Assembly (NCBI GenBank): GCA_964386975.1
Contig: CAYLUS010000003.1
Coordinates: 41,893-105,892, forward strand
Source of the DNA: UBA6136 sp964386975
Lineage (GTDB): Bacteria > Pseudomonadota > Gammaproteobacteria > Methylococcales > Methylococcaceae
Length of the DNA stretch: 64,000 nt
Reading direction: 5' to 3'
Below are positions 44,032 through 52,731 of this stretch, in pieces; positions within the stretch are counted from its first letter, which is position 1, and every line of letters begins with the position of its first letter. The position numbers and the translations under genes are program-made. The notes beneath the pieces are model-generated. The model was not told the DNA's origin. It searched no databases and worked only from the letters and a program-made list of their open reading frames with translations.

Positions 44032-44871
44032 ATGGATCCAACTTTTGTAGCCTGGCTTGGGGTTTTTGCCTATCTGGTGGCGATCTTTGGTTTTTTTAGC
44101 GCCTGGAAAAAAACCGGCGATCAAGGGTCCGTTTCAAGAACCCGGGGTCCCATTTTGGCACTCGGCGTTCTGGCCGTCCTGCTGCATGGACTGAATGCAT
44201 TCAAGCCCCTCATGTGGCCGCCACATCTCGATTTTGGCTTTCTCAGCACCCTCTCGCTGGTTATCCTCCTGATCAATCTGATGTTGCTGGTGGGAAGCCT
44301 GATCAAGCCCATAGATAAACTGCTTATCGTCACTTTTCCCTTGGGCAGCCTCGTGCTTGCGCTTAGAGCATCGTTGCATGAGAGCGTCCATCCGATTGAT
44401 TCACCCTCACTGGAACTGGAACTGCATATTTTTTCCTCTTTGGTGGCCTTCAGCTTCCTCAGCATTTCAGCCATTCAGGCATCACTCATTGCGCTCCAAG
44501 ATGCCTGTCTGCGAAAACGCGATCCGGGAGGCGTTGTCATTCGATCGCTGCCTTCACTGCAGAGCATGGAAACCCTTCTCTTCCAGCTGATCGCTGCAGG
44601 TCTTTTGTTTCTGACCGTCAGTCTGGCCTCGGGGTTCCTGTTCATTGAGGACATGTTTGCGCAGCACCTGGCGCACAAGACGCTCTTGTCGATTCTGGCT
44701 TGGTGTTTATTTGCGAGCCTGCTGTTCGGAAGGCTGCGTTTCGGCTGGCGTGGCCCCATGGCAATCCGTTGGACGCTGGGCGGTTTTCTGGCACTTTTAC
44801 TGGCCTACTTCGGAAGCAAGTTGGTGCTTGAACTGATCCTGAGAAAGAGCTGGTCCTTGAATTCAGACTGA
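44032..44871 (+). CDS. YpjD-type inner-membrane protein (CcsA/HemX-like)
   Basis: A 279-residue protein with about eight hydrophobic helices, starting WLGVFAYLVAIFGFFSAWK. Conserved His residues are visible in VLAVLLHGLNAFKP, LELHIFSSLVAFSFLSISAIQASL and AHKTLLSILAWCLF, the layout of the cytochrome c assembly superfamily. The WGxxWxWD haem-handling motif of true CcsA is absent, as is usual for YpjD/HemX-type members, so a role in cytochrome c biogenesis is not established. Its divergent position beside ffh matches ypjD-ffh in enterobacteria and pseudomonads. Confidence 0.82.
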   Translation: MDPTFVAWLGVFAYLVAIFGFFSAWKKTGDQGSVSRTRGPILALGVLAVLLHGLNAFKPLMWPPHLDFGFLSTLSLVILLINLMLLVGSLIKPIDKLLIVTFPLGSLVLALRASLHESVHPIDSPSLELELHIFSSLVAFSFLSISAIQASLIALQDACLRKRDPGGVVIRSLPSLQSMETLLFQLIAAGLLFLTVSLASGFLFIEDMFAQHLAHKTLLSILAWCLFASLLFGRLRFGWRGPMAIRWTLGGFLALLLAYFGSKLVLELILRKSWSLNSD

Positions 44872-44879
44872 GGCGCGCT

Positions 44880-45527
44880 TCAGGACTGCAGCAGCAGCAC
44901 TGCCTTGTAGGCAGCAAGCCCCCCAAAGCCCAGGAAAAGGCAACCGGCAAGGCGACCGACCCAACGAAAGGGGACGCGCCTGAACAGGGCTTTTCCAGCC
45001 CAAATAGCCAGACCCGTGGTCGTCATCAGCGCCGCCGTCGCCCCGATCCAGACGGAAGCTGGCGGACTTGAGGCCGCAAGGCCCGCCACAGCGATCTGCG
45101 TTTTATCGCCGAGTTCAGCCAGAAAGATCATCAGGAAGGTCGTAAAAAACACACCATGACCCCGGCGCTCCTGAATGCGCTCGGCCGCCTCCTCCGTGTT
45201 GAGAAGCGCATGGATTCCAAAACCGAGAAATAACAGAGAGACGGTCCCCGCCAGATAGGCCTTGGGGACCAGATGGGTAACTGCCGCGCCGACCCATACC
45301 CCCATCAAATTCAAGAGAGAAAAAGCCGTTGCGGCCCCCCAGAAGACCGGCCAATGCCGATGCCTTGATGCCAGAGCCATGCAGACGAGCTGGCTTTTGT
45401 CGCCCATTTCAGCGACAGCGACCAGCAGCAGGGTGCCACCCATCGTGGCCACTTCCACCCCGGGCACAGGGGATGCCATAAGGGCACTCACGGTCTCTTT
45501 TGCCCACTCAAGGGTCTGACAAGGCAT
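44880..45527 (-). CDS. TMEM165/GDT1 family divalent cation transporter
   Basis: 215 residues (199 if begun at the internal ATG at 45477-45479). Six hydrophobic helices carry two copies of the family motif E-x-G-D-K-[ST]: VAEMGDKSQLVCMAL and LAELGDKTQIAVAGL. The UPF0016/GDT1 family exports Mn2+ and/or Ca2+ in exchange for protons, and several bacterial members protect against Mn2+. No manganese riboswitch can fit in the roughly 100 bases upstream, and I see none. The gene converges on ypjD and is divergent from the lipoprotein gene at 45627. Confidence 0.88.
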   Translation of the reverse strand: MPCQTLEWAKETVSALMASPVPGVEVATMGGTLLLVAVAEMGDKSQLVCMALASRHRHWPVFWGAATAFSLLNLMGVWVGAAVTHLVPKAYLAGTVSLLFLGFGIHALLNTEEAAERIQERRGHGVFFTTFLMIFLAELGDKTQIAVAGLAASSPPASVWIGATAALMTTTGLAIWAGKALFRRVPFRWVGRLAGCLFLGFGGLAAYKAVLLLQS

Positions 45528-45626
45528 TGCATTCCATCCAAAAAAGGAACCGGCTACCGAATTCGGCCAGCGTCCCAGTATGATAACGTCCCAACGATTC
45601 TAACTCCGGGCTTGCCTAAATCCGCC

Positions 45627-47024
45627 ATGCCGTCCGCGCGTTCCTTGCTTGCATCTACCCTGGCCTTGCTTGTCAGTGTCGGACTTTCAGGTTGTACCCT
45701 GATCCAGAAAGTCGCCGAACTCCCGATCACGGCCGTCCGATCTGTGGCCAATGGTTTTGAATCGACCAATACCTATGACCCTGTCGACCTTCAGGAAAAC
45801 CTGCTGCGCTATGCGGACAATTTCATCTCCTCGACCGGCTTGGCCATGGAGAGCCTGAAACAGGGCGGCCAGCCGATCAATCGGGAGTTTCTGGTGATGG
45901 GCAAGGTCCGCTTCATGACGGACATTTTGGCGGTGGTCGGCGGCGCCAATTCGCTCTCGGATCTGGTCGGCATGGTGCTCTACACAGAGTCGATCCATTA
46001 CAGCCTCCACGCCTACTGGAAACCTGCACAATTCGGCGACTCCACCGACCCCTTGATCCGGGCCGTGAACATCAATCGCGAAGAGATCCGGCGAATTGCG
46101 CAAGAGATCCTGACTCAGAATCAGCTTACGGAACTGGACCGTCAGGTCGAACAATGGCATCGGGAGAATGTGATCAATCAGATGGGCCTTGCCGAAGCTG
46201 CGAGCATGCAGTTGGTTAATCAGGTGATTCAGAAAGGTGAAAACACCAAATCCAGCGATACCAACAGCACGAGCGTCTTCACCTTGCTGGATCTGGATCC
46301 GCTGGCCAGCCTTGACCCGGCCAAGCGGGAGCTTACTGAAACCCGCCTTTTTGGTGAGCGCGCCCTCTTTCTGGGTCAGCATATGCCGCAGTTGATGGAA
46401 TGGCAGATGGAACTTCTGGCCATCCGTTCCAGCCGGCTCAAGGAAATTCAGTCCTTCATTGACAGCGCGGATCGTCTGGCAGATGCCGCGCAGGCCGCCG
46501 GTAAGACAGTCGAGTCATTCCCAAGTGTGATCAGCAGCGAGCGACAGAAGGTTCTCGATGCCCTGAAGTCCCAGGAGACCACCCTAAACCTGCTCGCAGC
46601 CCAGTTCGGCAAGACTTTCGATCAGGGGGGGCAGATGGCGGCAGCGGCAGAACGGGCCCTCACGGTCTACAGCCAGATTCTCACCCAGACACAGAACGCA
46701 CCCAAGGATCCCGGAGAAGGACCCAACACGGCCTTCAGAATCCAGGACTATGGGGATGCGGCTGAGCGCATTGGTGCGATGTCCCAGCAGCTCAATGCCC
46801 TTTTGACATCAATCGAAACGGCGCAGTCCGGTGTCCCTCTCGAAGCCCTGTCCCGCGCTTCTGACACCGTTGCAGGAACCGCAGAAAACCATGCCAGCGC
46901 CTTTCTGCAGCGCGCATTGCTCCAGCTCCTGGCATTTCTTGCTCTGGCAGGCACCCTGTTTGCGGCTCTTTTTTTGACGAGCGCCCTGATCTATCGCCGC
47001 TGGATTCTGAAACTGCCTGCCTAG
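45627..47024 (+). CDS. Unrecognised lipoprotein with C-terminal transmembrane helix
   Basis: 465 residues from the ATG at 45627; the open frame extends to a TTG five codons upstream. The signal peptide SLLASTLALLVSVGLSGC ends in a lipobox. The middle is almost entirely helical, with coiled-coil-like stretches (residues about 150-400). Near the C-terminus, LLQLLAFLALAGTLFAALFLTSALIYRRW forms a strong transmembrane segment followed by basic residues. A protein anchored by lipid at one end and a helix at the other is unusual and suggests that it stays in the inner membrane. I cannot place it in a family. It is followed 84 bases later by an OmpA-like lipoprotein gene on the same strand. Confidence 0.7.
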   Translation: MPSARSLLASTLALLVSVGLSGCTLIQKVAELPITAVRSVANGFESTNTYDPVDLQENLLRYADNFISSTGLAMESLKQGGQPINREFLVMGKVRFMTDILAVVGGANSLSDLVGMVLYTESIHYSLHAYWKPAQFGDSTDPLIRAVNINREEIRRIAQEILTQNQLTELDRQVEQWHRENVINQMGLAEAASMQLVNQVIQKGENTKSSDTNSTSVFTLLDLDPLASLDPAKRELTETRLFGERALFLGQHMPQLMEWQMELLAIRSSRLKEIQSFIDSADRLADAAQAAGKTVESFPSVISSERQKVLDALKSQETTLNLLAAQFGKTFDQGGQMAAAAERALTVYSQILTQTQNAPKDPGEGPNTAFRIQDYGDAAERIGAMSQQLNALLTSIETAQSGVPLEALSRASDTVAGTAENHASAFLQRALLQLLAFLALAGTLFAALFLTSALIYRRWILKLPA

Positions 47025-47108
47025 ATGTGGATTGCCTTTTGATCACAACTGTCGCTAGGATCGTCCCTGCCCCAAATCCATCCCTTTAACCTCGATACGG
47101 AGAAACAC

Positions 47109-47636
47109 ATGCGTCATTTGCCTTTGCTGAGCCTTGCCTCACTCATCATCCTCAGTGGCTGTGCCGGCCAGCAGAATCGGGATAACGAGCATCAATGGAA
47201 TCAGGAGATCCAGTCAGAGACCCGTTCCGACCAGATCAAGACCACGGAGATGAAGGATCGTCTGCGAATCACCATTGAGGAAAGAAGCCTCTATGCCTCA
47301 GGCCATGCGCAGCTGACCCCACAAGGCAAGCATGTGCTTGATGAGATCGTTCCGACGCTTCAAAAGGCCTCGGACCACCGAATCGAGGTGGATGGCTACA
47401 CGGATGACGTGCCCTATGGCTCCCATACCAAAGGTAAGTTCAAGAACAACTGGGAACTCGCAGCAGCCCGTGCCGCGGATGTCGTGGCCTACCTCCAGAA
47501 AAAAGGCATTGACCCCGCGCGCATGACGACGGTGGGTCATGGCCAGTACTCTCCCTCCGCAGACAATTCAACCAAGGAAGGACGTGCGGAAAATCGTCAT
47601 ACCATCATCGACCTGATCCCCAACGACGGCAAATAA
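47109..47636 (+). CDS. OmpA/MotB-domain lipoprotein
   Basis: 175 residues with a lipobox (SLIILSGC, about residue 18). After a short linker, the C-terminal OmpA-like domain (about 65-172) carries the peptidoglycan-binding pattern VDGYTDDVPYG, NWELAAARAADVVAYLQKKGIDPARMTTVGHGQYSP, and GRAENRHTIIDL. The NxxLxxxRA and GRAxNR elements contact diaminopimelate in this family. The protein should link the outer or inner membrane to peptidoglycan. With the upstream lipoprotein it may form a two-gene unit. A hairpin pair follows its stop. Confidence 0.9.
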   Translation: MRHLPLLSLASLIILSGCAGQQNRDNEHQWNQEIQSETRSDQIKTTEMKDRLRITIEERSLYASGHAQLTPQGKHVLDEIVPTLQKASDHRIEVDGYTDDVPYGSHTKGKFKNNWELAAARAADVVAYLQKKGIDPARMTTVGHGQYSPSADNSTKEGRAENRHTIIDLIPNDGK

Positions 47637-47644
47637 GCCGCCCC

Positions 47645-47711
47645 GGGTTTGCAGGGCATGTCCGTGCAAACCCGCTTCAACAGAAAACGCCGGTCGGCTC
47701 CGCCCGACCGG
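47645..47711 (+). terminator. Two hairpins after the OmpA-like gene
   Basis: GGGTTTGCA (47645-47653) pairs with TGCAAACCC (47665-47673) just after the stop. CCGGTCGG (47690-47697) pairs with CCGACCGG (47704-47711) a little further on. Neither is followed by a long U-tract, so they may act as weak terminators or 3' stabilisers. Confidence 0.5.
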
Positions 47712-47953
47712 ATTTCAAGTGGCTACATCGGGAAATGCTTCGAAGTCGCCCGCGCAAGATTGTCCACAATTTCTGCTGATAAAACGCTTGGAAAGACGCT
47801 GAAATGTCCCGTGCGATAAGTGCCCTATCAAACTGACCAATGATTGGCCAGCCCCTAACCGTCTGATTTTTATTGTTTTTTGTAAGCCATTGAAAGTGAA
47901 GGCCGCCTTGAGAGGGACGGGGCCATTGATCCAACGGCTGTGCATAAAACAGG
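47712..47953. other. Gene-free stretch between OmpA-like and ZIP genes
   Basis: With the hairpins on either side this makes a 351-base gap between genes. The open frames in it overlap in several frames and show no protein-like features. It is a 3'-3' region, so no promoter is expected. I see nothing else in it. Confidence 0.4.
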
Positions 47954-47981
47954 GCCTCTGCGCCAAAGTTTTGCCAGAGGC
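47954..47981 (-). terminator. Terminator hairpin of ZIP transporter gene
   Basis: GCCTCTG and CAGAGGC form a 7-bp stem with a 14-base loop beginning just after the minus-strand stop at 47988. On that strand it is followed by CCTGTTTTATG, a short T-rich tail. A weak-to-moderate Rho-independent terminator is likely. Confidence 0.5.
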
Positions 47982-47987
47982 GCCAAT

Positions 47988-48911
47988 TTAGGTGCCTGTG
48001 ACCAGGTTATCGAGAATCATCATGACGACAAATCCCATCAGCATCGCAAACGTGGCATGGCGCGCCTGAACGCCGGCCTGCGATTGTGGAATGATGTCTT
48101 CACTGATAACAAAGAGCATCGCCCCACCGGCAATGCCCATACCCAGAGGAAGGACCGGCACAAACGCGGTCGCTAGGAGCACCCCGAGAATGCCCCCCAC
48201 CGGCTCGATCAAGCCGGTCATCGCAGCGATCACAATCGCTTGAGGGCGACTATATCCAAGCGCCACCAGCGGCAGGGCGACCGCCAGGCCCTCGGGGATA
48301 TTCTGAAGGGCGACCGCAATCGCCAGAGACAGCCCGATTCCCACATCACCCGATCCAAAACTGACCCCCACAGCCGCCCCTTCAGGCAGATTATGCAGCG
48401 TGACGGCGGCAATGAAGAGCCAGATCTTGCGATGTGAATCCAATTGATCATTGGCCCTCATGACCCTCTCATACGGGAGATAACGGTCGGTCAGCACCAA
48501 AAAACCTGCCCCCGCCAGAATGCCCAAGGCCACCACATAAACCCCAAGCCCCGGCCAGATCTGATTGCCATATTGAATTCCCGGCACAATCAGTGAAAAC
48601 GACGTCGCCGCCAGCATGACCCCCGCTGCCGCACCCAAAAGGGTATTGAGCGTGGCCCGTTCAAGCGGCTTGATCACCAGAACCAGCAGCGCACCGGCGC
48701 CTGTGGCAAGCCCCGCCAGGATACTGCTCAGGGCACCGATGGCAATCACCCGGTCAACCCAGAAATAGACCATCCCGAGCAGCAGACAGAGGATGCCCAG
48801 AGGCAGGGCGATAAGGACCAGCCAACGATTCAGTGGGTTAAGAGCGCCAAGTCGCGCTCTCACCCAAAGGATAAAGGTATTCAATGAAGAGAGCGTTTTG
48901 GGTGATCTCAT
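47988..48911 (-). CDS. ZIP family metal transporter (GufA-like)
   Basis: A 307-residue inner-membrane protein with about eight hydrophobic helices. Helices IV and V carry the binuclear metal-site motifs VTLHNLPEGAAVG and ALQNIPEGLAVALPL, the ZIP signature, and IEPVGGILG and SEDIIPQSQAG follow, as in GufA-type members. ZIP proteins take up Zn2+, Fe2+ or other divalent ions. Selectivity is not predictable. The first 25 residues (SSLNTFILWVRARLG) are an unusual N-terminal extension before the first helix. It is divergent from the dienelactone hydrolase gene. Confidence 0.88.
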   Translation of the reverse strand: MRSPKTLSSLNTFILWVRARLGALNPLNRWLVLIALPLGILCLLLGMVYFWVDRVIAIGALSSILAGLATGAGALLVLVIKPLERATLNTLLGAAAGVMLAATSFSLIVPGIQYGNQIWPGLGVYVVALGILAGAGFLVLTDRYLPYERVMRANDQLDSHRKIWLFIAAVTLHNLPEGAAVGVSFGSGDVGIGLSLAIAVALQNIPEGLAVALPLVALGYSRPQAIVIAAMTGLIEPVGGILGVLLATAFVPVLPLGMGIAGGAMLFVISEDIIPQSQAGVQARHATFAMLMGFVVMMILDNLVTGT

Positions 48912-49090
48912 GGCGGTCTTCTCAGGAGCAACAGCGGCTTAAGTCGGGGGCTTTTTGGTGCAAAGTCCATGATACCCCGGCTCCAGCCGATGACCGATCG
49001 CAAGATCCCCAAGTGAAGCCCACAGGCATCTGGCCTACAATTTCAAGGCATTACTCACATCAAGACACCCCAAGCCACAGGATCTTCCCC

Positions 49091-49810
49091 ATGACTATCC
49101 AGCCAAGACCCATCGTCTGCCAGGACGGGCCCGCTCGTCTCGAATGCATGCTTTTCCACGATACCTCATGGAGCCAGCCAAGGCCTGGCATTTTAGTCTT
49201 TCCCACCTGGGCCGGCCGGGACACTTTTGTGCTTGAAAAAGCGCAGGCACTGGCAGCCCTTGGCTATGTCGCTCTGGCCGTGGACCCCTACGGTTCTGCT
49301 CAGATCGGGAATAACCCAAGCGAATGTGGCGCATTGATGAATGCAGCGGCCCAAGACCGCATGAAACTGCAGGCGCGATTGAGCCTCTGCCTTGAATCCC
49401 TCCGCTCACAGCCGGAGGTCGACGGAAAGAAGATGGCTGCCATGGGCTTTTGTTTCGGAGGGCTTTGCGCCCTTGATCTGGCTCGAAGTGGCGCGAACCT
49501 TCAAGCGGCCATCAGCCTCCATGGCATTCTCTCCGCCGCGCCAGAACAAGTTGTGCATCCGATCCGTGCCAAGGTCCTCGTCCTGCATGGCTTCGAAGAT
49601 CCAATGGCACCCCCCGAGGCCGCCAATCAGTTGGGCCAAGAACTCACCGCCGCAGGCGCGGACTGGCAACTCCATCAGTTTGGCAATACCCAGCATGCCT
49701 TCACCAATCCAAAGGCCAATGATCCGGGGTTCGGGACCGTCTTCAACCCGCTGTCCAATCAGCGCTCTTGGCGTCTGGTTCAGGATTTTCTGGCCGAAGT
49801 GCTAGAATAA
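49091..49810 (+). CDS. Dienelactone hydrolase family protein
   Basis: 239 residues from the ATG at 49091. The open frame reaches much further upstream, but that part overlaps the ZIP gene start and has no protein character. An alpha/beta-hydrolase with the family's Cys nucleophile in AMGFCFGGLCALDLAR, acid in LHGFEDPMAPPE, and His in NTQHAFTNP. The start GPARLECMLFHD and VFPTWAGRDTFVLEKAQALAALGYVALAVDPYG are typical of the DLH branch. Such enzymes hydrolyse dienelactones or small esters. No aromatic catabolic genes are near, so the natural substrate is unknown. Confidence 0.87.
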   Translation: MTIQPRPIVCQDGPARLECMLFHDTSWSQPRPGILVFPTWAGRDTFVLEKAQALAALGYVALAVDPYGSAQIGNNPSECGALMNAAAQDRMKLQARLSLCLESLRSQPEVDGKKMAAMGFCFGGLCALDLARSGANLQAAISLHGILSAAPEQVVHPIRAKVLVLHGFEDPMAPPEAANQLGQELTAAGADWQLHQFGNTQHAFTNPKANDPGFGTVFNPLSNQRSWRLVQDFLAEVLE

Positions 49811-49841
49811 ACGTCTATTTTTGAGCCCTCGAGTAATTCTC

Positions 49842-50807
49842 ATGCATCTCAATTTCTTGGATTTCGAACAGCCGATTGCCGACATGCAAGCCAAGATCGA
49901 TGAGTTGCGGCGGGTGGGTTTCGACAATGAGATCAACATTACCGAGGAAATTGCCAAGCTCGAGGAAAAAAGCCGAAAGCTCACCGAATCGGTGTTCAGC
50001 AGCCTCTCCGCCTGGCAGATTTCGCAGATGTCGCGGCATCCCCAGCGCATCTACACCCTCGACTACATCGAAATGATTTTCGAGGACTTTCAGGAACTGC
50101 ATGGGGATAGAGCCTTTGCTGACGACCCGGCCATCGTCGGCGGTCTTGCCAAACTGCAAGGCACACCCGTTATGATCATCGGCCATCAAAAAGGCCGTGA
50201 TACTAAGGAAAAACTTCACAGAAACTTTGGTATGCCAAGGCCGGAGGGCTATCGCAAGGCGCTGCGGCTGATGAAGATGGCGGAGCGGTTCAAATTACCG
50301 ATCATTTGCCTGATCGATACACCCGGCGCCTACCCGGGAATCAATGCCGAGGAACGGGGACAAAGCGAGGCCATTGCCCGTAACCTTTTTGAAATGGCGT
50401 CCCTCAAGACGCCCATCATCTGCACGGTGATTGGCGAGGGTGGCTCTGGGGGTGCGCTGGCCATCGGTGTCGGCGACCGTCTCATGATGCTGCAGTACAG
50501 CACTTATTCGGTGATTTCGCCCGAAGGCTGCGCCTCGATCCTCTGGAAAAGCGCTGAAAAGGCAGAGCTCGCCGCCGAGGCCATGGGGATCACCTCGAAT
50601 CGTCTGCTGGAACTGGGCCTTATTGACGAGATTGTTCCAGAGCCCTTGGGCGGTTGCCATCGGGACCGCGAGAAGACCGCTGAAAACCTCAAAGGGGCCC
50701 TCAAGAAGGCGCTCGCGCAGCTCGCCGCAAAACCCATGGATGTTCTCCTGCAAGAGCGCTACCAACGTCTGATGGAATACGGTGTGTTTGAAGAGGCTAC
50801 CAGCTGA
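49842..50807 (+). CDS. accA: Acetyl-CoA carboxylase carboxyltransferase subunit alpha
   Basis: 321 residues from the ATG at 49842; a TTG seven codons earlier is less likely. With AccD it transfers the carboxyl group from biotin to acetyl-CoA in the first step of fatty acid synthesis. The helical start (LDFEQPIADMQAKIDELRRVG), the QELHGDRAFADDPAIVGGLAKLQG region, and the crotonase-type oxyanion loops (GEGGSGGALAIGVGDRLMMLQ, ISPEGCASILWK) are standard. Length equals other AccA proteins. Its last 26 bases overlap the start of tilS, a common gene pair. Confidence 0.97.
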   Translation: MHLNFLDFEQPIADMQAKIDELRRVGFDNEINITEEIAKLEEKSRKLTESVFSSLSAWQISQMSRHPQRIYTLDYIEMIFEDFQELHGDRAFADDPAIVGGLAKLQGTPVMIIGHQKGRDTKEKLHRNFGMPRPEGYRKALRLMKMAERFKLPIICLIDTPGAYPGINAEERGQSEAIARNLFEMASLKTPIICTVIGEGGSGGALAIGVGDRLMMLQYSTYSVISPEGCASILWKSAEKAELAAEAMGITSNRLLELGLIDEIVPEPLGGCHRDREKTAENLKGALKKALAQLAAKPMDVLLQERYQRLMEYGVFEEATS

Positions 50808-52173
50808 GTTTGGCGTCATCGGCACCGCCCCCCCCGCTCTCGACACACTGGTCGATGCCCTAACCGACAGCCTCAAGGCGATCGACCGGCACCGGCCAAT
50901 CTGGCTCGGACTCAGTGGTGGCATAGATTCAACCGCCCTTCTGCTTGCCGCTGCCGCGCTCCACAAGAGAGTCGCTGGCCTGACGCTTCGCGCCATCCAC
51001 GTCAACCACCACCTGCAAGCTGAAGCCGAAACCTTCGAGGCCCATTGCCTGAGGCTGGCTGAGCAATTTGGCATACGGCTGTCCGTGTTGCATGCAAAGA
51101 TCGACCCGCGTTCAGGCGAAAGCCTTGAGGCTGCTGCCCGCGACGCACGCTATGCTGCCTTTGAGCGCCTCATCCTACCCGGTGAGAGCCTGCTACTGGC
51201 ACACCATCGCGAGGATCAAGCCGAAACCCTTCTGATCAATCTGATCAGAGGTTCAGGCGTTGAAGGCATTCGGGGCATGTCGAGGGTGTCGCTGCGTTCT
51301 GGCCGTTTTATCCTGCGGCCGTTTCTTTCGCTTTCGCGCGAGACCCTGAAGGCGGCGCTCGATCAGGCCGGAATCGCTGCGGTAGAGGACCCCTCCAATG
51401 AGTCGCGGCGTTTTGACCGAAATTTTCTGCGGCATGAAATCCTGCCTGCATTGCGCCTTCGCTGGCCCGCCATTGATAGGACCTTGAGCCGCTCGGCATC
51501 CCTGTGTGCCGAAAGCGCGGAGATCCAGGCTGAGCATCAGCTGGCGCTACTGAGCCTGACCGTTGAAAAGGGGCGCCTGAGCCTGAACGCGCTGGCCGCC
51601 CTTTCAGAGCGAGACCAGCGCCTTGCCGTCAGGGGATGGCTTCAGTCCGAGGGCTTTCGCCCCCCGCCTTCGGAACGGCTTCGGCATCTGATTCAGGCGG
51701 CCCTGGCGGCGGGTCCTGACCGGTACCCGAGCATTCAATGGCCGGGCGCGGAAATCCGGCGCTACCGCCAGCAACTCTTCGTGATGCAACCTCTGGAGCC
51801 GGTTGACCCCGACTGGTCCCTTGTCTGGACCCGCCCTGAGGACAGTATCCCCCTACCCTCAGGCCTTGGGAGGCTGCGCCTCGAGGCCGGCGCAGCAGAC
51901 GGTCTGCCCGATGCCCTCTGGCAACACACCATCCATGTTCGCTTGCGACGGGGCGGTGAATCCATTCAGCTTCAAGGACGGGCAGGTCATCACGCGCTTC
52001 GCAAGCTGTTTCAGGAGGCCGGCACGCCACCCTGGATCCGTGAGCGAACGCCCTTGATCTTCGTCGATGACACGCTGATGGCCATTGGCGATCAATGGCT
52101 TGGTGACGCCGCGGCCTTTGGGCCGCCGGGGGGTCGATTCAGCCGGATTGTCTGGGAGCGGCCAGTGTCCTAG
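50782..52173 (+). CDS. tilS: tRNA(Ile)-lysidine synthetase
   Basis: 463 residues from a GTG inside the end of accA; no ATG is available before the conserved core. TilS attaches lysine to C34 of tRNA-Ile (CAU), so that it reads AUA. The PP-loop is WLGLSGGIDSTALLLAAA (SGGIDS, residues 45-50). AIHVNHHLQAEAETFEAHC and LAHHREDQAETLLINLIRGSGVEGIRGM are the other ATP/tRNA-binding motifs, and VEDPSNESRRFDRNFLRHEILP is typical. The C-terminal TilS domain (IQLQGRAGHHALRKLFQEAGTPPWIRERTPLIF) is present, as in the long E. coli-type enzyme. Confidence 0.96.
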   Translation: MCLKRLPAEFGVIGTAPPALDTLVDALTDSLKAIDRHRPIWLGLSGGIDSTALLLAAAALHKRVAGLTLRAIHVNHHLQAEAETFEAHCLRLAEQFGIRLSVLHAKIDPRSGESLEAAARDARYAAFERLILPGESLLLAHHREDQAETLLINLIRGSGVEGIRGMSRVSLRSGRFILRPFLSLSRETLKAALDQAGIAAVEDPSNESRRFDRNFLRHEILPALRLRWPAIDRTLSRSASLCAESAEIQAEHQLALLSLTVEKGRLSLNALAALSERDQRLAVRGWLQSEGFRPPPSERLRHLIQAALAAGPDRYPSIQWPGAEIRRYRQQLFVMQPLEPVDPDWSLVWTRPEDSIPLPSGLGRLRLEAGAADGLPDALWQHTIHVRLRRGGESIQLQGRAGHHALRKLFQEAGTPPWIRERTPLIFVDDTLMAIGDQWLGDAAAFGPPGGRFSRIVWERPVS

Positions 52174-52496
52174 CGGCCGCAGTGATAGACGTTGAAGGAC
52201 TGCTCACCCTGCTGGGCCGCACCCAGTGCAACCACAGCATTGCCGCCCATGTTACCCGCATAGTTCCTGGCCAAACGCGTCAGTTCATCATTGAGTGACT
52301 CGCTGTCGCGGGGAATTCCCATGACCTCATCCGTGGTGTGGGTCGTCACGTGTCCGATTTTCTTGCAGCGCTTGGCCTCATCGCTGCTGACGACCCTGAC
52401 CGCTTGTCCCTGCGGCTTGAGATCGACAAAGGGGGTGCAGGCCATTTCCGAAAGACCGATCAGCAGTAGGACCAGGGTCAGGACGGTTGAGCGCAT
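52170..52496 (-). CDS. DUF4156-family lipoprotein
   Basis: 108 residues from the ATG at 52494-52496 (GGAG eight to nine bases upstream). The open frame extends 11 codons more. The signal peptide STVLTLVLLLIGLSEMAC ends in a lipobox-like MAC. The rest has VRVVSSDEAKRCKKIGHV and LARNYAGNMGGNAVVAL, the pattern of DUF4156 lipoproteins (RcsF-like fold elements with Cys residues). There are Cys at the end (YHCGR) and in KRCKK that could form a disulfide. It overlaps the tilS stop by four bases in convergent orientation. Function unknown. Confidence 0.78.
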   Translation of the reverse strand: MRSTVLTLVLLLIGLSEMACTPFVDLKPQGQAVRVVSSDEAKRCKKIGHVTTHTTDEVMGIPRDSESLNDELTRLARNYAGNMGGNAVVALGAAQQGEQSFNVYHCGR

Positions 52497-52643
52497 CGAC
52501 AGGACTCCGTTTCTTGCAGGCAAAGTCACATGTTAACGGCTGCCACCATGACCGGTCCACCGGCGCAAAGGCATGCTTGGGGAACCCCGGTCCTCTGGCC
52601 ATCAAAACGGCAGGAAACTCGCAAGTGATGCTTCGGTTTCTGC

Positions 52644-52649
52644 TAAAAT
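52644..52649 (+). promoter_or_regulatory. Possible extended -10 for pyrG
   Basis: TGC-TAAAAT (52641-52649) is an extended -10 pattern about 83 bases before the pyrG ATG. No matching -35 is seen. The 235-base divergent region between the DUF4156 lipoprotein gene and pyrG has no other clear signal. Confidence 0.3.
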
Positions 52650-52731
52650 GGGACATTAGGCAAGATCCAAGGCGTCAGTTGCTGGCCCGCTTACGGTAGC
52701 TGCGCCTTCCGCCCCAAACGTCACACTCTGA

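Noticed and set aside
45528..45626. Manganese (yybP-ykoY) riboswitch upstream of the GDT1-family gene
   Set aside because: The divergent gap is only about 100 bases and shows no paired conserved loops of that riboswitch.
47677..47966. Two overlapping minus-strand frames after the OmpA-like gene
   Set aside because: They cover the hairpins at the 3' ends of both flanking genes, are in competing frames, and lack protein-like features.
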